DNA of 64,000 bases from Saccharopolyspora rosea. Its GTDB lineage: Bacteria > Actinomycetota > Actinomycetes > Mycobacteriales > Pseudonocardiaceae. The stretch covers positions 124,001 to 188,000 of the forward strand of contig NZ_CP102826.1 in NCBI RefSeq assembly GCF_025643595.1, read 5' to 3'. Of the stretch, positions 29,352 through 38,146 are shown in pieces. The position numbers were made by a program, and so were the translations under genes. The notes under the pieces were generated by a model that searched no databases, was not told the origin of the DNA, and saw only the letters and a list, made by a program, of their open reading frames with translations. The number at the start of each line of letters is the position of its first letter. The stretch's first letter is position 1.

Positions 29352-29891
29352 TCACAGGTACTGGCCGGTGCCGCGGGTGGGGCCGGCCTCGGCCTCGCCG
29401 CCGCTGCCCGCGGGCAGTCCCCGGCGCATCTGCTCCAGCTGGGCGCGGGCCGCCATCTGCTGGGCGAACAGGGCCGTCTGCAGGCCGTGGAACAGGCCCT
29501 CCAGCCAGCCGACGAGCTGGGCCTGGGCGATCCGCAGCTCCGCCTCCGACGGGGTCTCCTCCTGCGCGAACGGCAGCGACAAGCGCTCCAGCTCCTCGAT
29601 CAGCTCGGGAGCCAGGCCCTGCTCCAGCTCGCGGATCGACGACTGGTGGATCTCCTTCAGCCGGGAGCGGCTGGCCTCGTCCAGCGGCGCGGCCCGCACC
29701 TCCTCCAGCAGCTGCTTGATCATGGTGCCGATCCGCATGACCTTGGCGGGCTGCTCGACCAGGTCGCCGATGTTCTCGTCGCGTTCCGGTTGCTCCTCGG
29801 CACCCGCCGCGGCCGCGCCGAGGGGCTGGCCGTCCTCACCGACCACGAACACCTGCGGCCTGCCCTCGTTCCGATCGCTCATACTCCCCAT
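29352..29891 (-). CDS. bpa: Bacterial proteasome activator Bpa (PafE)
   Basis: A 179-residue homologue of M. tuberculosis Rv3780, which forms a dodecameric ring that opens the 20S proteasome gate without ATP. The helical core runs from VEQPAKVMRIGTMIKQLLEE to QMAARAQLEQMRR. The C-terminus ends in GQYL, the motif that docks into proteasome alpha-subunit pockets. The acidic, presumably disordered N-terminus (about 45 residues) is family-typical. The start may be 29891 or the nearby ATG at 29882. Its place beside wzt/wzm and the PLP-fold gene repeats the mycobacterial order. Confidence 0.93.
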   Translation of the reverse strand: MGSMSDRNEGRPQVFVVGEDGQPLGAAAAGAEEQPERDENIGDLVEQPAKVMRIGTMIKQLLEEVRAAPLDEASRSRLKEIHQSSIRELEQGLAPELIEELERLSLPFAQEETPSEAELRIAQAQLVGWLEGLFHGLQTALFAQQMAARAQLEQMRRGLPAGSGGEAEAGPTRGTGQYL

Positions 29892-29982
29892 CCTGTCCCG
29901 TTCGCATCCGTTTGGGTACTTGGGGCCGCCAGTGGCGGTGCGAGATGGGCCACCCGACGGCGAGATCGGCGAACGCGCTCCG

Positions 29983-29988
29983 TACGGT
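29983..29988 (+). promoter_or_regulatory. -10 box of PLP-fold gene
   Basis: TACGGT, 7 nt before the ATG at 29996, with no ribosome site between. Confidence 0.45.
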
Positions 29989-29995
29989 GTCGGTC

Positions 29996-31195
29996 ATGGC
30001 GTTCGACGTCGCTGCGGTTCGCGGGTTGTTCCCCGCCCTCGGCGACGGGTGGGTGCACCTCGACGCCCCGGCGGGCATGCAGGTTCCTGAACAGGTGGCG
30101 ACCGCGGTCTCGACCGCGCTGCGGGCTCCGGTTTCGGGCCCGGGCGGGATCTTCCCCGCCTCGCAACGCGCCGAGGCGATCGTGGAGGCCGCTCGTCGCG
30201 CGATTGCCGATCTGGTCGGGGCGAACCCGGCAGGAGTCGTGCTCGGCCCCAACTCGCCCGTGCTCCTGCAACGGCTCGCGGATGCGCTCGGGGACGGCTG
30301 GATGATCGGCGACGACGTCGTCGTCTCCCGTCTGGACCACCCCGGCAACGTCGCGCCGTGGCAGCGTGCCGCGCAGCGCTCCGGCGGGACCGTCCGGTGG
30401 GCCGAAGTGGACATCGAGACCTGCGAGCTGCCCGTCTGGCAGTACCAGGAGCTGGTCACCCCGCGCACCAAGGTGGTGGCGCTGACCGCGGCCTCCGGCG
30501 CCGTCGGCACCCGCCCGGACGTCCGCCACGCCGCCGAGGCCGCCCACGAGCACGGCGCGCTGGTCGTCGTCGACGCCTCCGCCGCGGCCCCGTTCCTCCC
30601 GCTGGACATCACCTCGATGGGCGCCGACGTGGTGGCGGTGAACGCCTCCTCGTGGGGCGGCCCGCCGGTGGGCGCCCTGGTGTTCCGCAACCCGGCGATG
30701 CTCGACCAGCTCCCGTCGGTCTCCCTGGAGGCGGGAGTGCGCGGCCCGGAACGCCTGGAGCTGGGCCCGCCCGCGTACCCGCTGCTGGCCGGGCTGGTCG
30801 CCTCGGTCGACTACCTGGCGGGGCTGGACGACGCGGCGGTCGGACCGCGCCGGGAACGCCTGCTGACCTCCCTGGGATCGGTGAAGTCGTACCAGGCCGG
30901 ACTGCTGGCCAACCTGACCAACGGGCTGCGCCGCCTGCGGCACGTGATGGTGATCGGCGACGCGATGCGCCGCGTGCCGTCCATGGCGTTCACGGTCAAC
31001 GGCGTGAAGGCGGAGGACGCCATCGAGCACCTCGCGGAACGGGGCATCTGCGCGTTCGCCGACCCGGGAACGGGCGGCGTGTTCGCGGTGATGGGCGTCG
31101 GCGAGGTCGGCGGCGCGGTCCGCATCGGCCTGGCGCACTACACCAACGCCCACGAAGTGGACCAACTCCTCCGCGCCGTCGCGGAGCTGGGGTAG
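29996..31195 (+). CDS. Cysteine-desulfurase-like fold-type I protein (Rv3778c-like) lacking the usual Lys
   Basis: A 399-residue protein with the class-V aminotransferase/cysteine desulfurase fold. Family features include LDHPGNVAPWQ near residue 113 and the cofactor Asp in LVVVDASAAAP (Asp193). At the position of the Schiff-base lysine, usually HK before YGP, the sequence is NASSWGGPPVG, with Ser219 in place of Lys. PLP chemistry in the usual form is therefore doubtful. It corresponds in position to Rv3778c next to bpa. The ATG at 29996 is chosen because of the box 7 nt upstream. The function is unknown. Confidence 0.8.
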   Translation: MAFDVAAVRGLFPALGDGWVHLDAPAGMQVPEQVATAVSTALRAPVSGPGGIFPASQRAEAIVEAARRAIADLVGANPAGVVLGPNSPVLLQRLADALGDGWMIGDDVVVSRLDHPGNVAPWQRAAQRSGGTVRWAEVDIETCELPVWQYQELVTPRTKVVALTAASGAVGTRPDVRHAAEAAHEHGALVVVDASAAAPFLPLDITSMGADVVAVNASSWGGPPVGALVFRNPAMLDQLPSVSLEAGVRGPERLELGPPAYPLLAGLVASVDYLAGLDDAAVGPRRERLLTSLGSVKSYQAGLLANLTNGLRRLRHVMVIGDAMRRVPSMAFTVNGVKAEDAIEHLAERGICAFADPGTGGVFAVMGVGEVGGAVRIGLAHYTNAHEVDQLLRAVAELG

Positions 31196-31402
31196 GAGAG
31201 CCCGTCTCCGAACTCGTCGTGCGCCGGGAGTGGAACCTCAGCGGCCCGCCCGTCGCCCGACCACCGCCCCCACGGAGGCGCTGACGCGCCCCTGTGCCCA
31301 TCGGAGAACCCGCGGCGGTGCAAGTGGCGAGACCGCTCACCGAAAGAGAAAGTGGCTGGCGCCGCTTGCCACGCCCCGCCGGAACCAGGTCCGAGGACGA
31401 GA

Positions 31403-32383
31403 TCAGGACCGGATGAGCAGGATCTTGCCGCGGACTCCGCCCGCCTCCAGCGCGGCGTGCGCGCGGGCCGCCTCGGGCATCGGGACGCGGTCGTGCACGA
31501 GGGTGCGGACCGCGCCCTGCTCGACGAGCGGCCACAGGCGCTCCCGGACGTCGGCGACGATCGCGCCCTTGCCGTTCGGACCGTCCACGGGCCGTCCGCG
31601 CAGTCCGAGCACGGAGATGTGCAGGCGCTTGACCAGCATCTTGCCCAGGTCCAGCTCGGCCTTGCGGCCGCCCTGCATGCCGATCACCGCCAAGTGCCCG
31701 TCGGGCGCCAGCGCCGAGAGGTTCCGGTCCAGGTAGGACGCGCCCATGTTGTCCAGCACCACGTCCGCGCCGCCGACTTCCTTGACGCGCGCCACGAAGT
31801 CCTCGTCGCGGTGGTTGATCACCAGGTCGGCGCCGAGGTCCCGGCACACCCGCAGGTTCTCCGCCGAACCGGCGGTGGCCGCCACCCGCGCTCCGAGCGC
31901 CTTGGCGATCTGGATCGCGCACGTGCCGATGCCACCCGCGCCGCCGTGCACCAGCAGCAGCTGTCCACTGCGGAGTCCGGCCTCCATGACCACGTTGGAC
32001 CACACGGTGCAGGCCACCTCGGGAAGACCGGCGGCCTCCACCAGGTCCACACCGGACGGTTTCGGCAGCACCTGCGCGGCGGGCACGGCGACGCGCTCGG
32101 CGTAGCCGCCGCCGGCGAGCAGCGCGCACACCTCGTCGCCGACCTGCCACCCGGTGACGCCCTCGCCGAGTTCGGCGATGGTGCCCGAGCACTCCAGCCC
32201 GGGGATCTCGCTGGCGCCCTTCGGGGGCGGGTAGTTGCCCTGCCGCTGGCTGAGGTCCGCGCGGTTGACCGCGCTGGCCGCGACGTCGATGACGACTTCG
32301 CCGGGACCCGGCCGCGGGTCGGGGTGCTCGGTCCACTCCAGGACGTCCGGGTCGCCCGGTTCACGGATCGCGATCGCGTACAT
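31403..32383 (-). CDS. NAD(P)H:quinone oxidoreductase, zeta-crystallin type MDR
   Basis: A 326-residue zinc-free medium-chain dehydrogenase/reductase, the positional counterpart of Rv3777. The N-terminal domain has NRADLSQRQGNYPPP and PGLECSGTIAELG, both typical of QOR-like enzymes. The cofactor motif is LLVHGGAGGIGTCAIQIAKA near residue 145. No structural zinc cysteines are present. The ATG at 32383 is preferred, since a TACCGT box ends 7 nt upstream and there is no ribosome site. It is convergent with the PLP-fold gene. The physiological substrate is unknown; the family reduces quinones or enones with NADPH. Confidence 0.87.
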   Translation of the reverse strand: MYAIAIREPGDPDVLEWTEHPDPRPGPGEVVIDVAASAVNRADLSQRQGNYPPPKGASEIPGLECSGTIAELGEGVTGWQVGDEVCALLAGGGYAERVAVPAAQVLPKPSGVDLVEAAGLPEVACTVWSNVVMEAGLRSGQLLLVHGGAGGIGTCAIQIAKALGARVAATAGSAENLRVCRDLGADLVINHRDEDFVARVKEVGGADVVLDNMGASYLDRNLSALAPDGHLAVIGMQGGRKAELDLGKMLVKRLHISVLGLRGRPVDGPNGKGAIVADVRERLWPLVEQGAVRTLVHDRVPMPEAARAHAALEAGGVRGKILLIRS

Positions 32384-32390
32384 GGCCCCG

Positions 32391-32396
32391 ACGGTA
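32391..32396 (-). promoter_or_regulatory. -10 box of quinone oxidoreductase gene
   Basis: TACCGT on the minus strand, 7 nt before the ATG at 32383. Confidence 0.4.
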
Positions 32397-32575
32397 GTCA
32401 CCGGACGGCCGTTGGCGCGCGGGACCGTGCTGCCGGACACTGGCCGAACACGGGGACACGGCGGGAAAAACGGGAAAACGTCTCTCCTTGCTCACTCTTC
32501 TCAGTGTTTCCTTGACTTCGCTGTGTGATCTCTCCAGGCTTCCTCCCACACAAACCACCCAAAACGGGGAGCAAG

Positions 32576-34090
32576 ATGAGTCTGCGAACCATCACATCCG
32601 GGCGTTCGTTGGCGGCTCTCACGGCCACCTGCGCGGCTGCACTGGTCGCCGTGGCCCCCGCTTCCGCGGCACCGCAGCGCGACCTCGGCGTGGACGTCGG
32701 CGCGGTCAACCGGCACCTGGTCGCCCTGCAGCGGATCGCCGACCAGAACGGCGGGAACCGCGCCTCCGGCAACCCGGGCTACGAGGCCAGCGTCGACTAC
32801 GTCGCCGGGAAGCTGCGCGACGCCGGCTTCGACGTCAGCACCCCCGAATTCAGCTACCAGGCATACGAGCGGGAGTCCGTGTCGCTGCGGGTGGCCGGTC
32901 AGCCGACCGAGGCGGACGCGCTGGAGTACTCCCCGGCCACCCCGCGGGGTGGCGTCACCGCCCCGCTGGCGGTGGCCACAGTGGACGACACCCCGGGCTG
33001 CGAGCCGACCGACTACGACGGGATGAACGTCACCGGCGCGGTGGTGCTCGTCAAGCGGGGAGCCTGCGACTTCGCGCAGAAGGCCAAGGTCGCCGCGGAC
33101 CGCGGCGCCAAGGCCGTGATCGTCTACAACAACGCCGACGGGCCGCTCAACGGCACGCTGGGCGACCCGTCGAAGGCGACCATCCCGACCGCCGGGGTGA
33201 CCAAGCAGGTCGGCGAGTCGCTGGCGGGCCGCGCCGGCACCGAGGTCACCCTGGACATCCAGGCGCGGCTGAAGGACATCACCACCCGCAACGTGGTGGC
33301 GCAGACCCGCACCGGTCGACCCGACAACGTGGTGATGGCCGGTGCGCACCTGGACAGCGTCCCGGCCGGTCCGGGCATCAACGACGACGGCACCGGCAGC
33401 GCCGGTCTGCTGGCCACCGCGCTGAAGATGGGCGGGAGCCCGCAGGTGCGCAACGCGGTCCGGTTCGCGTTCTGGGGCGCTGAGGAATCCGGTCTGGTCG
33501 GGTCGACGAAGTGGGTCCGCAGCCAGAGCTTCGAGCAGCAGCTCGACATCGCGCTCTACCTGAACTTCGACATGATCGGCTCGCCGAACGCCGGGTACTT
33601 CGCCTACGACGGCGACGATTCCGACCACCAGGGAGCCGGTCCGGGTCCGCAGGGATCGGCGCAGATCGAGAAGGACTTCGTCGACGCGATGGCCGCGCAG
33701 GGCGTGCAGGTCGAGGGCACGGACTTCGACGGGCGTTCCGACTACGGCGAGTTCATCGCGGTCGGCATCCCGGCCGGTGGGCTGTTCACCGGAGCCGAGG
33801 GCGTCAAGACCGCGGAGCAGGTCGCGAAGTGGGGCGGCACCGCAGGCCAGGCGTACGACCCGAACTACCACCAGCCGGGCGACACGCTGGCCAACGTGGA
33901 CCGGGTCGCGCTGGGCCGCAACGTCCGAGCGCTCGCATCGGTCATCGACGGCTACTCGCAGAGCACCGAGGCGGTCAACGGCATGCACAGCCGCGCCGAG
34001 CGCGCGAAGCTGCGTTCCGCGCAGCGCGCCGTGATCGCGCAGCGCGCCGAAGCGCCGCGCGGTGCCGGGTGCCTGCCCGACCGCGCCTGA
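32576..34090 (+). CDS. Secreted M28 aminopeptidase with PA domain
   Basis: A 504-residue exported zinc aminopeptidase. A signal peptide (to about residue 30, APASAA) is followed by an N-terminal helical region, a protease-associated domain (VVLVKRGACDFAQKAKVAAD near residue 150) and an M28 catalytic domain. Metal ligands are visible: His in MAGAHLDSVPAG, Asp in INDDGTGSAG, Glu pair in WGAEESGLVG, Asp in NFDMIGSP and His in YHQPGDT. An extra C-terminal tail of about 50 residues contains one Cys (GAGCLPD). It resembles Streptomyces-type leucine aminopeptidases. The ATG at 32576 follows GGGGAGCAAG. Confidence 0.92.
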   Translation: MSLRTITSGRSLAALTATCAAALVAVAPASAAPQRDLGVDVGAVNRHLVALQRIADQNGGNRASGNPGYEASVDYVAGKLRDAGFDVSTPEFSYQAYERESVSLRVAGQPTEADALEYSPATPRGGVTAPLAVATVDDTPGCEPTDYDGMNVTGAVVLVKRGACDFAQKAKVAADRGAKAVIVYNNADGPLNGTLGDPSKATIPTAGVTKQVGESLAGRAGTEVTLDIQARLKDITTRNVVAQTRTGRPDNVVMAGAHLDSVPAGPGINDDGTGSAGLLATALKMGGSPQVRNAVRFAFWGAEESGLVGSTKWVRSQSFEQQLDIALYLNFDMIGSPNAGYFAYDGDDSDHQGAGPGPQGSAQIEKDFVDAMAAQGVQVEGTDFDGRSDYGEFIAVGIPAGGLFTGAEGVKTAEQVAKWGGTAGQAYDPNYHQPGDTLANVDRVALGRNVRALASVIDGYSQSTEAVNGMHSRAERAKLRSAQRAVIAQRAEAPRGAGCLPDRA

Positions 34091-34189
34091 ACCCGGGCAT
34101 CCGGAGGAGTCGTGGAACACCTCGCGGTCGCCGCGGTCGCCATCGCGATCGCGGCCACCGCGCCACTCGCTGACACGGCCCCGGTGCGG

Positions 34190-34960
34190 TCAGTCCAGGG
34201 CGCGCCGGAGGAAGAACCTGATGCCCAGCGCGCCGAACACGCCTCCGGCGACCACCAGCGCGACGACGCACGCCCACGGCGGCATGTGGGGCAGGCCCGG
34301 CAGCAGCGCCCCGCGCATCCCCTCGCTGACGTACGTCAGCGGGTTGAACGCGCACAGCACCTGGAACCACCGGAGGTTCCCCAGCTGCGCCCACGGGAAC
34401 TGCGTCGCACCGGTGAACATCAGCGGCGCCAGGATCACCGCGAACATGATGTTGATCCGCCTCGGCGGCACCGCCGCACCGACCGTGAGGCCCACGGCCG
34501 CGCCGCAGAACGACCCCAGCACCATGCACAGCAGCGCGAAGGGCAACCCGGACAGGTCCCAGCTGATCCGGCCGAGCATCCACATCCCCAGCGGCACCAT
34601 CAGCACCGCTGCGAACAGCCCGCGCAACGCGCCGAACAGCATCTTCTCCGCCGCGACCCAGCTGATCGGCAACGGCGCCAGCAACCGGTCCTCGATCTCC
34701 CGGGAGTACGAGAAGTCCAGCACCAGCGGGAACGACGTGTTCTGCAACGACACCAGGAACGCGTTGAGCGCGATCATCCCGGGCAGCAGGATCTGCGCGT
34801 ACCCGGGCTGGGTGTAGCCGAGCTGGCCGAGCACCTTGCCGAAGATGAACAGCAGCGCCACCGGCTGCACCAGCACCTGCGCCAGGAAGCTCGGCAGTTC
34901 GCGCCCGGTCACGAACACGTCGCGGCCCAGCACCGCGGTGAACGCGCGCACCGAACTCAT
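34190..34960 (-). CDS. ABC-2 type exporter permease, DrrB-like
   Basis: A 256-residue integral membrane protein with six hydrophobic segments of the ABC-2 family. The DrrB-like signature reads FNPLTYVSEGMRGAL near residue 215, and the N-terminal cytoplasmic loop has a typical basic start. It is paired with the ATPase gene upstream by an ATGA overlap, so the two subunits are made together. Members export drugs, lipids or natural products. The ligand is unknown. A divergent MarR-family regulator next to the ATPase suggests inducible control. Confidence 0.9.
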   Translation of the reverse strand: MSSVRAFTAVLGRDVFVTGRELPSFLAQVLVQPVALLFIFGKVLGQLGYTQPGYAQILLPGMIALNAFLVSLQNTSFPLVLDFSYSREIEDRLLAPLPISWVAAEKMLFGALRGLFAAVLMVPLGMWMLGRISWDLSGLPFALLCMVLGSFCGAAVGLTVGAAVPPRRINIMFAVILAPLMFTGATQFPWAQLGNLRWFQVLCAFNPLTYVSEGMRGALLPGLPHMPPWACVVALVVAGGVFGALGIRFFLRRALD

Positions 34961-35940
34961 CGCAGCTCCCTCCCGGTGAGGTCGATGAAGACGTCTTCGA
35001 GCGTCGCGGAGCCCAGCGAGAGGTCGCGGACCGCCACCCGCCGCTCGTGCAGGGCCTGCGCCACCGGGCCGAGCAGCGCGGCCGGTTCGTCGTCCACGTA
35101 GAGCCGCAGCCGCAGCTCGCTCGCGCCGTCCTGACCGGTGGCCGAGCCGATCTGCTCGACCCGCTCGACGCCCGGCACCTCGGCGAGCAGCCCGGACAGC
35201 CCCTCTGGTTCGTGCCCGTCCGGTCGCAGCACGGCGTCGACGGTGCCGCTGCCCGGCAGCGACTTGATCAGCGCCGCCGGGGTGTCCAGGGTGAGCAGGG
35301 TGCCGTGGTCGACCACCCCGACCCGGTCGGACAGCTTCTCCGCCTCGTCCATGTCGTGCGTGGTCAGCACCACGGTCACGCCTTCGGCGCGCAGGTCGCG
35401 GACCCGGTCGTGGACGAACAGCCGGGCCTGCGGGTCGAGTCCGGTGGACGGTTCGTCCAGGAACAGCACCTCGGGCTGGTGGATCAGGGCGCGGGCGATC
35501 ATCAGCCGCTGCGCCTGACCGCCGGAGAGGTCGTCGACGCGTGCCTTCGCCTTGTCGGCCAGCCCCATCCGGTCCAGCAGCTCGTCGGCCAGCCGCCGCC
35601 GCTCGGCGCGCGGCACGCCGTGGTAGGCGGCGTGCCAGACGAGGTTCTGCCGCGCGTTCAGCGAGCGGTCCAGGTTGACCCGCTGCGGCACCACCGCCAC
35701 CTTGCGCCGCGCGGCCACCGGGTCGGCGTCCACGTCCACCCCCGCCACCACGGCCCTGCCGCCGCTGAGCTTCACCCGGGTGGTGAGGATGCCGACCGTG
35801 GTGGTCTTGCCCGCGCCGTTGGGGCCGAGCAGTCCGAAGATCTCCCCGGCATCCACCTGGAAGCTCAGCCCGTCGACCGCGTTGGCCCTGCTCTTCGGGT
35901 AGCGCTTGACCAGGTCGGTCACCTCAACCGCAGGGGTCAC
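34957..35940 (-). CDS. ABC exporter ATPase, DrrA-like
   Basis: A 327-residue ATPase of the daunorubicin-resistance (DrrA) group. Walker A is GLLGPNGAGKTTTV, the signature is DDLSGGQAQRL and Walker B is EVLFLDEPSTGLDP. The switch His lies in VVLTTHDMDEAE. A C-terminal domain of about 90 residues ends in LEDVFIDLTGREL, the family tail. The GTG at 35940 is chosen because AGAGGG lies about 5 nt upstream and the VEVTDLVKRY core begins soon after; a longer frame to 36159 overlaps the MarR promoter. It likely exports a hydrophobic compound with the permease. Confidence 0.9.
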   Translation of the reverse strand: MTPAVEVTDLVKRYPKSRANAVDGLSFQVDAGEIFGLLGPNGAGKTTTVGILTTRVKLSGGRAVVAGVDVDADPVAARRKVAVVPQRVNLDRSLNARQNLVWHAAYHGVPRAERRRLADELLDRMGLADKAKARVDDLSGGQAQRLMIARALIHQPEVLFLDEPSTGLDPQARLFVHDRVRDLRAEGVTVVLTTHDMDEAEKLSDRVGVVDHGTLLTLDTPAALIKSLPGSGTVDAVLRPDGHEPEGLSGLLAEVPGVERVEQIGSATGQDGASELRLRLYVDDEPAALLGPVAQALHERRVAVRDLSLGSATLEDVFIDLTGRELR

Positions 35941-36161
35941 GTCGACCCTCTTTCCAGTGCGGTCCACTGCGGACACCTGTCGTCGGATGCGTGCCGCACC
36001 GCCGGCGGGGACGGCCTGCCGCCGGATCGACGTGGACCCACCGGAACCCCCCACCAGCAAGCCGGACGTCTGTGATCGTACGCGCGCGCGGCGGTGCTGC
36101 GGCAAACCAATTTCGGCGCAGCGGCCCGGCGTTGCGACCCCGGCCGACCGGACACGCACGG

Positions 36162-36167
36162 TAACCT
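36162..36167 (+). promoter_or_regulatory. -10 box of leaderless MarR gene
   Basis: TAACCT, 6 nt before the GTG at 36174. The ABC operon diverges from the same region. Confidence 0.45.
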
Positions 36168-36173
36168 GAACGA

Positions 36174-36653
36174 GTGAGTGAGGTGACGGAGCGGCACACG
36201 CGCTGGTTGGACGACCGCGAGATGGCGGCCTGGCGCGCGTACATAGTCGGCAGCGCCCTGCTGGAGCACCGGCTCAACCGCGAACTCCAGGTCGGCCACG
36301 GGCTGTCCATCGCCGACTACGAGATCATGGTCCAGCTGTCCGAACAGCCGGACCGGCGGCTGCGGATGAGCGAGCTGGCCAAGAGCGTCGCGCATTCCAA
36401 GAGCCGCATCTCCCACCAGATCCGGCGCCTGGAGGCCGCGAACCTGGTCCGCCGGGTCGAGTGCCCGAACGATGGCCGCGGCGTCCTGGCGGTGCTCACC
36501 GACGAGGGCGCGGAGAAGCTGAGCACGGCCGCCCCCACGCACGTCGAAGGCGTCCGCGAGCACATGATCAACCTGCTGTCGCCGGAGGAGCAGGAGGTCC
36601 TGGCCGCGGTCTTCGAACGGCTGACCGGGCACCTCGGCGGGATCGACGGCTGA
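36174..36653 (+). CDS. MarR-family transcriptional regulator
   Basis: A 159-residue winged-helix regulator. The helix-turn-helix is in LRMSELAKSVAHSKSRISHQ (about 65-84), followed by the wing (VRRVECPNDGRGVLAVLTDEG) with the conserved DxRG-type turn. Helices at both ends form the dimer. The N-terminal W-rich helix is usual for the group. It is transcribed away from the DrrAB-like exporter, and a natural inference is that it represses the exporter until a ligand binds. The start is GTG, probably leaderless. It ends 49 bp before the tRNA-Ser gene. Confidence 0.9.
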   Translation: MSEVTERHTRWLDDREMAAWRAYIVGSALLEHRLNRELQVGHGLSIADYEIMVQLSEQPDRRLRMSELAKSVAHSKSRISHQIRRLEAANLVRRVECPNDGRGVLAVLTDEGAEKLSTAAPTHVEGVREHMINLLSPEEQEVLAAVFERLTGHLGGIDG

Positions 36654-36702
36654 CCCCGCCCGGCTGCGGACGGATGTCCCCCGGTTGGCTACCCTGCGGC
36701 CT

Positions 36703-36787
36703 GGAAGCGTGGCAGAGCGGCCGAATGCACTCGCCTTGAAAGCGAGCGTCCCGAGAGGGACCGCGGGTTCGAATCCCGCCGCTTCCG
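36703..36787 (+). tRNA. tRNA-Ser(UGA), AICE attachment target
   Basis: An 85-nt tRNA with a 7-bp acceptor stem (GGAAGCG with CGCTTCC), anticodon loop CTTGAAA giving anticodon UGA, a class-II variable arm (CGTCCCGAGAGGGACC) and a T-loop GGTTCGAATCC. CCA is not encoded. A TACCCT at 36690 may be its -10 box. Its 3' 53 bases are part of the 54-bp repeat that bounds the integrated element, so the gene is kept intact by the element's copy. Confidence 0.95.
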
Positions 36788-36788
36788 C
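36735..36788 (+). repeat. att direct repeat, tRNA side
   Basis: 54 bp running from the anticodon loop to one base beyond the tRNA 3' end. It is identical to 50762-50815. Confidence 0.95.
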
Positions 36789-36806
36789 GTCACTGACCAG
36801 CACGAA

Positions 36807-36840
36807 CGGGGCCCGGCGGGATCACTTCCGCCGGGCCCCG
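36807..36840. terminator. Element-borne terminator between tRNA-Ser and integrase end
   Basis: Perfect 13-bp stem (36807-36819 and 36828-36840) with an 8-nt loop, 20 bp after the tRNA. It can end both the tRNA transcript and the convergent integrase transcript. It lies inside the element, so it replaces the chromosomal tRNA terminator now at 50823. Confidence 0.85.
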
Positions 36841-36848
36841 TTGCGTCT

Positions 36849-36867
36849 GGTCTCAGTTTTGGTCTCA
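36849..36867. repeat. 19-bp repeat, left copy, possible integrase arm site
   Basis: GGTCTCAGTTTTGGTCTCA, itself two GGTCTCA units 5 bp apart. An identical copy is at 50649-50667 near the other end. It overlaps the integrase stop codon. Confidence 0.7.
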
Positions 36868-38136
36868 GTCGGCGGCTTGGCTGCCGTCCTCGTCGGTCTT
36901 GCCGTGTTTCTGGGTCTGCCCCTTCGGCTTCTCCCAGAGGCTCTCTCCGACCTTGTCCGCGACCATGCCGAGCACCTTGTCGGTCACGTGCATGTACCGC
37001 TTAGCCATCGAGGGGTTCGACCAGCCCATCACATGCTCGGCGGCGCGTTGGGTGACTCCGAGCTCCAGCAGCACCGTGGCCGCAGTATGCCGGGCGTCGT
37101 GCAGTCGTGCGTCGCGCACGCCCGCAGCGACCAGCAGGTCTTTCCAGCGCTTGAGGTCAGTCCGGTGGTTGAGCGGTTGCCCGACCTCGTCGGTGAACAG
37201 CCAGTCGCCCTCGTACCAGAGGTCGCCGGCGCGCTCCCGTTCGGCAGCCTGCTCGGCGGCGTGCAGCTTGAGCTGGTCCAGCAGGGGTTCCGGGAGCCCG
37301 ATCGGCCGCTCACCCGCGCGAGACTTCGGCTTCTTCGTCTCCTTCCGGAGGTTGATCCGCTGCGGACAGTGGCCGCCGTGCTTGCGTCCGCAGGCGCCGC
37401 CGCATCCGTGTGCCCACTTCGGCCGAGGTCGCTGGATGTTGACCTTGATCGTGCCCTCGTCGAAGTCGACGTCGGACCACCGAAGCCCGAGCGTTTCACC
37501 TTGCCGGAGTCCCAACGCGATGGCGATGATCCATCGACAGGCGTTGCGGTTCTCCAGCGCGACACCGAAGAGCTTGGCGATCTCCGCCCGTGTGAACGGT
37601 TCGATCTCCCTCTCTTCGACCTTCGGGGCCTTGGCGACCAGAGCGGGATTCTTGGCGAGATACCCCCGCGTCACGGCCTCGTTCAAGGCCGCCCGGATGG
37701 TCCGATGCACCTGGTGCGCGGTGGCCGCCGACGCACCCGCGTCCTGCATCTTGCGATACATCGCCTCCAGGTGTTCGGGCAGGAACCGGGGCGAAAGCTT
37801 GTGCGCTCCGACGTGCTTGCGGATGTGCTTGGCCGCGTAGAAGTAGGCATCCCACCCGTTGTCGCTCGTCGTCGCGATCGCGATGTTGTTCAGCCAGTGG
37901 TCAACCCACTCCGCAACGGTCCACTTCTCGCCAGGCTTGGTGATGTTTCCCGAGTCGCGCGCCTTCTCCAGCTCGCGAACCTTCTGGGTCACCTCCGCGC
38001 GCGTCTTTCCTCGGACGTGCCGGCGGTCCGGCTTGCCGTCGTCGCGGACTCCCATGCTCACTCGCCCGTGCCAGCCGTCTGCCGCTTGGTAGATGGAAGA
38101 ACGGCCGTTGGCGTTCCTGGTGCGCTTCTTCGCCAT
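36865..38136 (-). CDS. int: Tyrosine-family integrase
   Basis: A 423-residue site-specific recombinase that integrates and, with Xis, excises the element. An N-terminal AP2-like arm-binding region (residues 10-60), a core-binding domain (about 75-175) and a catalytic domain follow. The catalytic Arg is in ALGLRQGETLGL, the HxxR box is RLHDARHTAAT, the later His/Trp site is HVMGWSNPSM and the nucleophile is Tyr in AKRYMHVTD. An insertion in the catalytic domain carries a Cys/His cluster (HGCGGACGRKHGGHCP). The ATG at 38136 has AAGGAG 8 nt upstream. It lies 10 bp after xis. Confidence 0.95.
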   Translation of the reverse strand: MAKKRTRNANGRSSIYQAADGWHGRVSMGVRDDGKPDRRHVRGKTRAEVTQKVRELEKARDSGNITKPGEKWTVAEWVDHWLNNIAIATTSDNGWDAYFYAAKHIRKHVGAHKLSPRFLPEHLEAMYRKMQDAGASAATAHQVHRTIRAALNEAVTRGYLAKNPALVAKAPKVEEREIEPFTRAEIAKLFGVALENRNACRWIIAIALGLRQGETLGLRWSDVDFDEGTIKVNIQRPRPKWAHGCGGACGRKHGGHCPQRINLRKETKKPKSRAGERPIGLPEPLLDQLKLHAAEQAAERERAGDLWYEGDWLFTDEVGQPLNHRTDLKRWKDLLVAAGVRDARLHDARHTAATVLLELGVTQRAAEHVMGWSNPSMAKRYMHVTDKVLGMVADKVGESLWEKPKGQTQKHGKTDEDGSQAAD

Positions 38137-38146
38137 TGGCGTCTCC

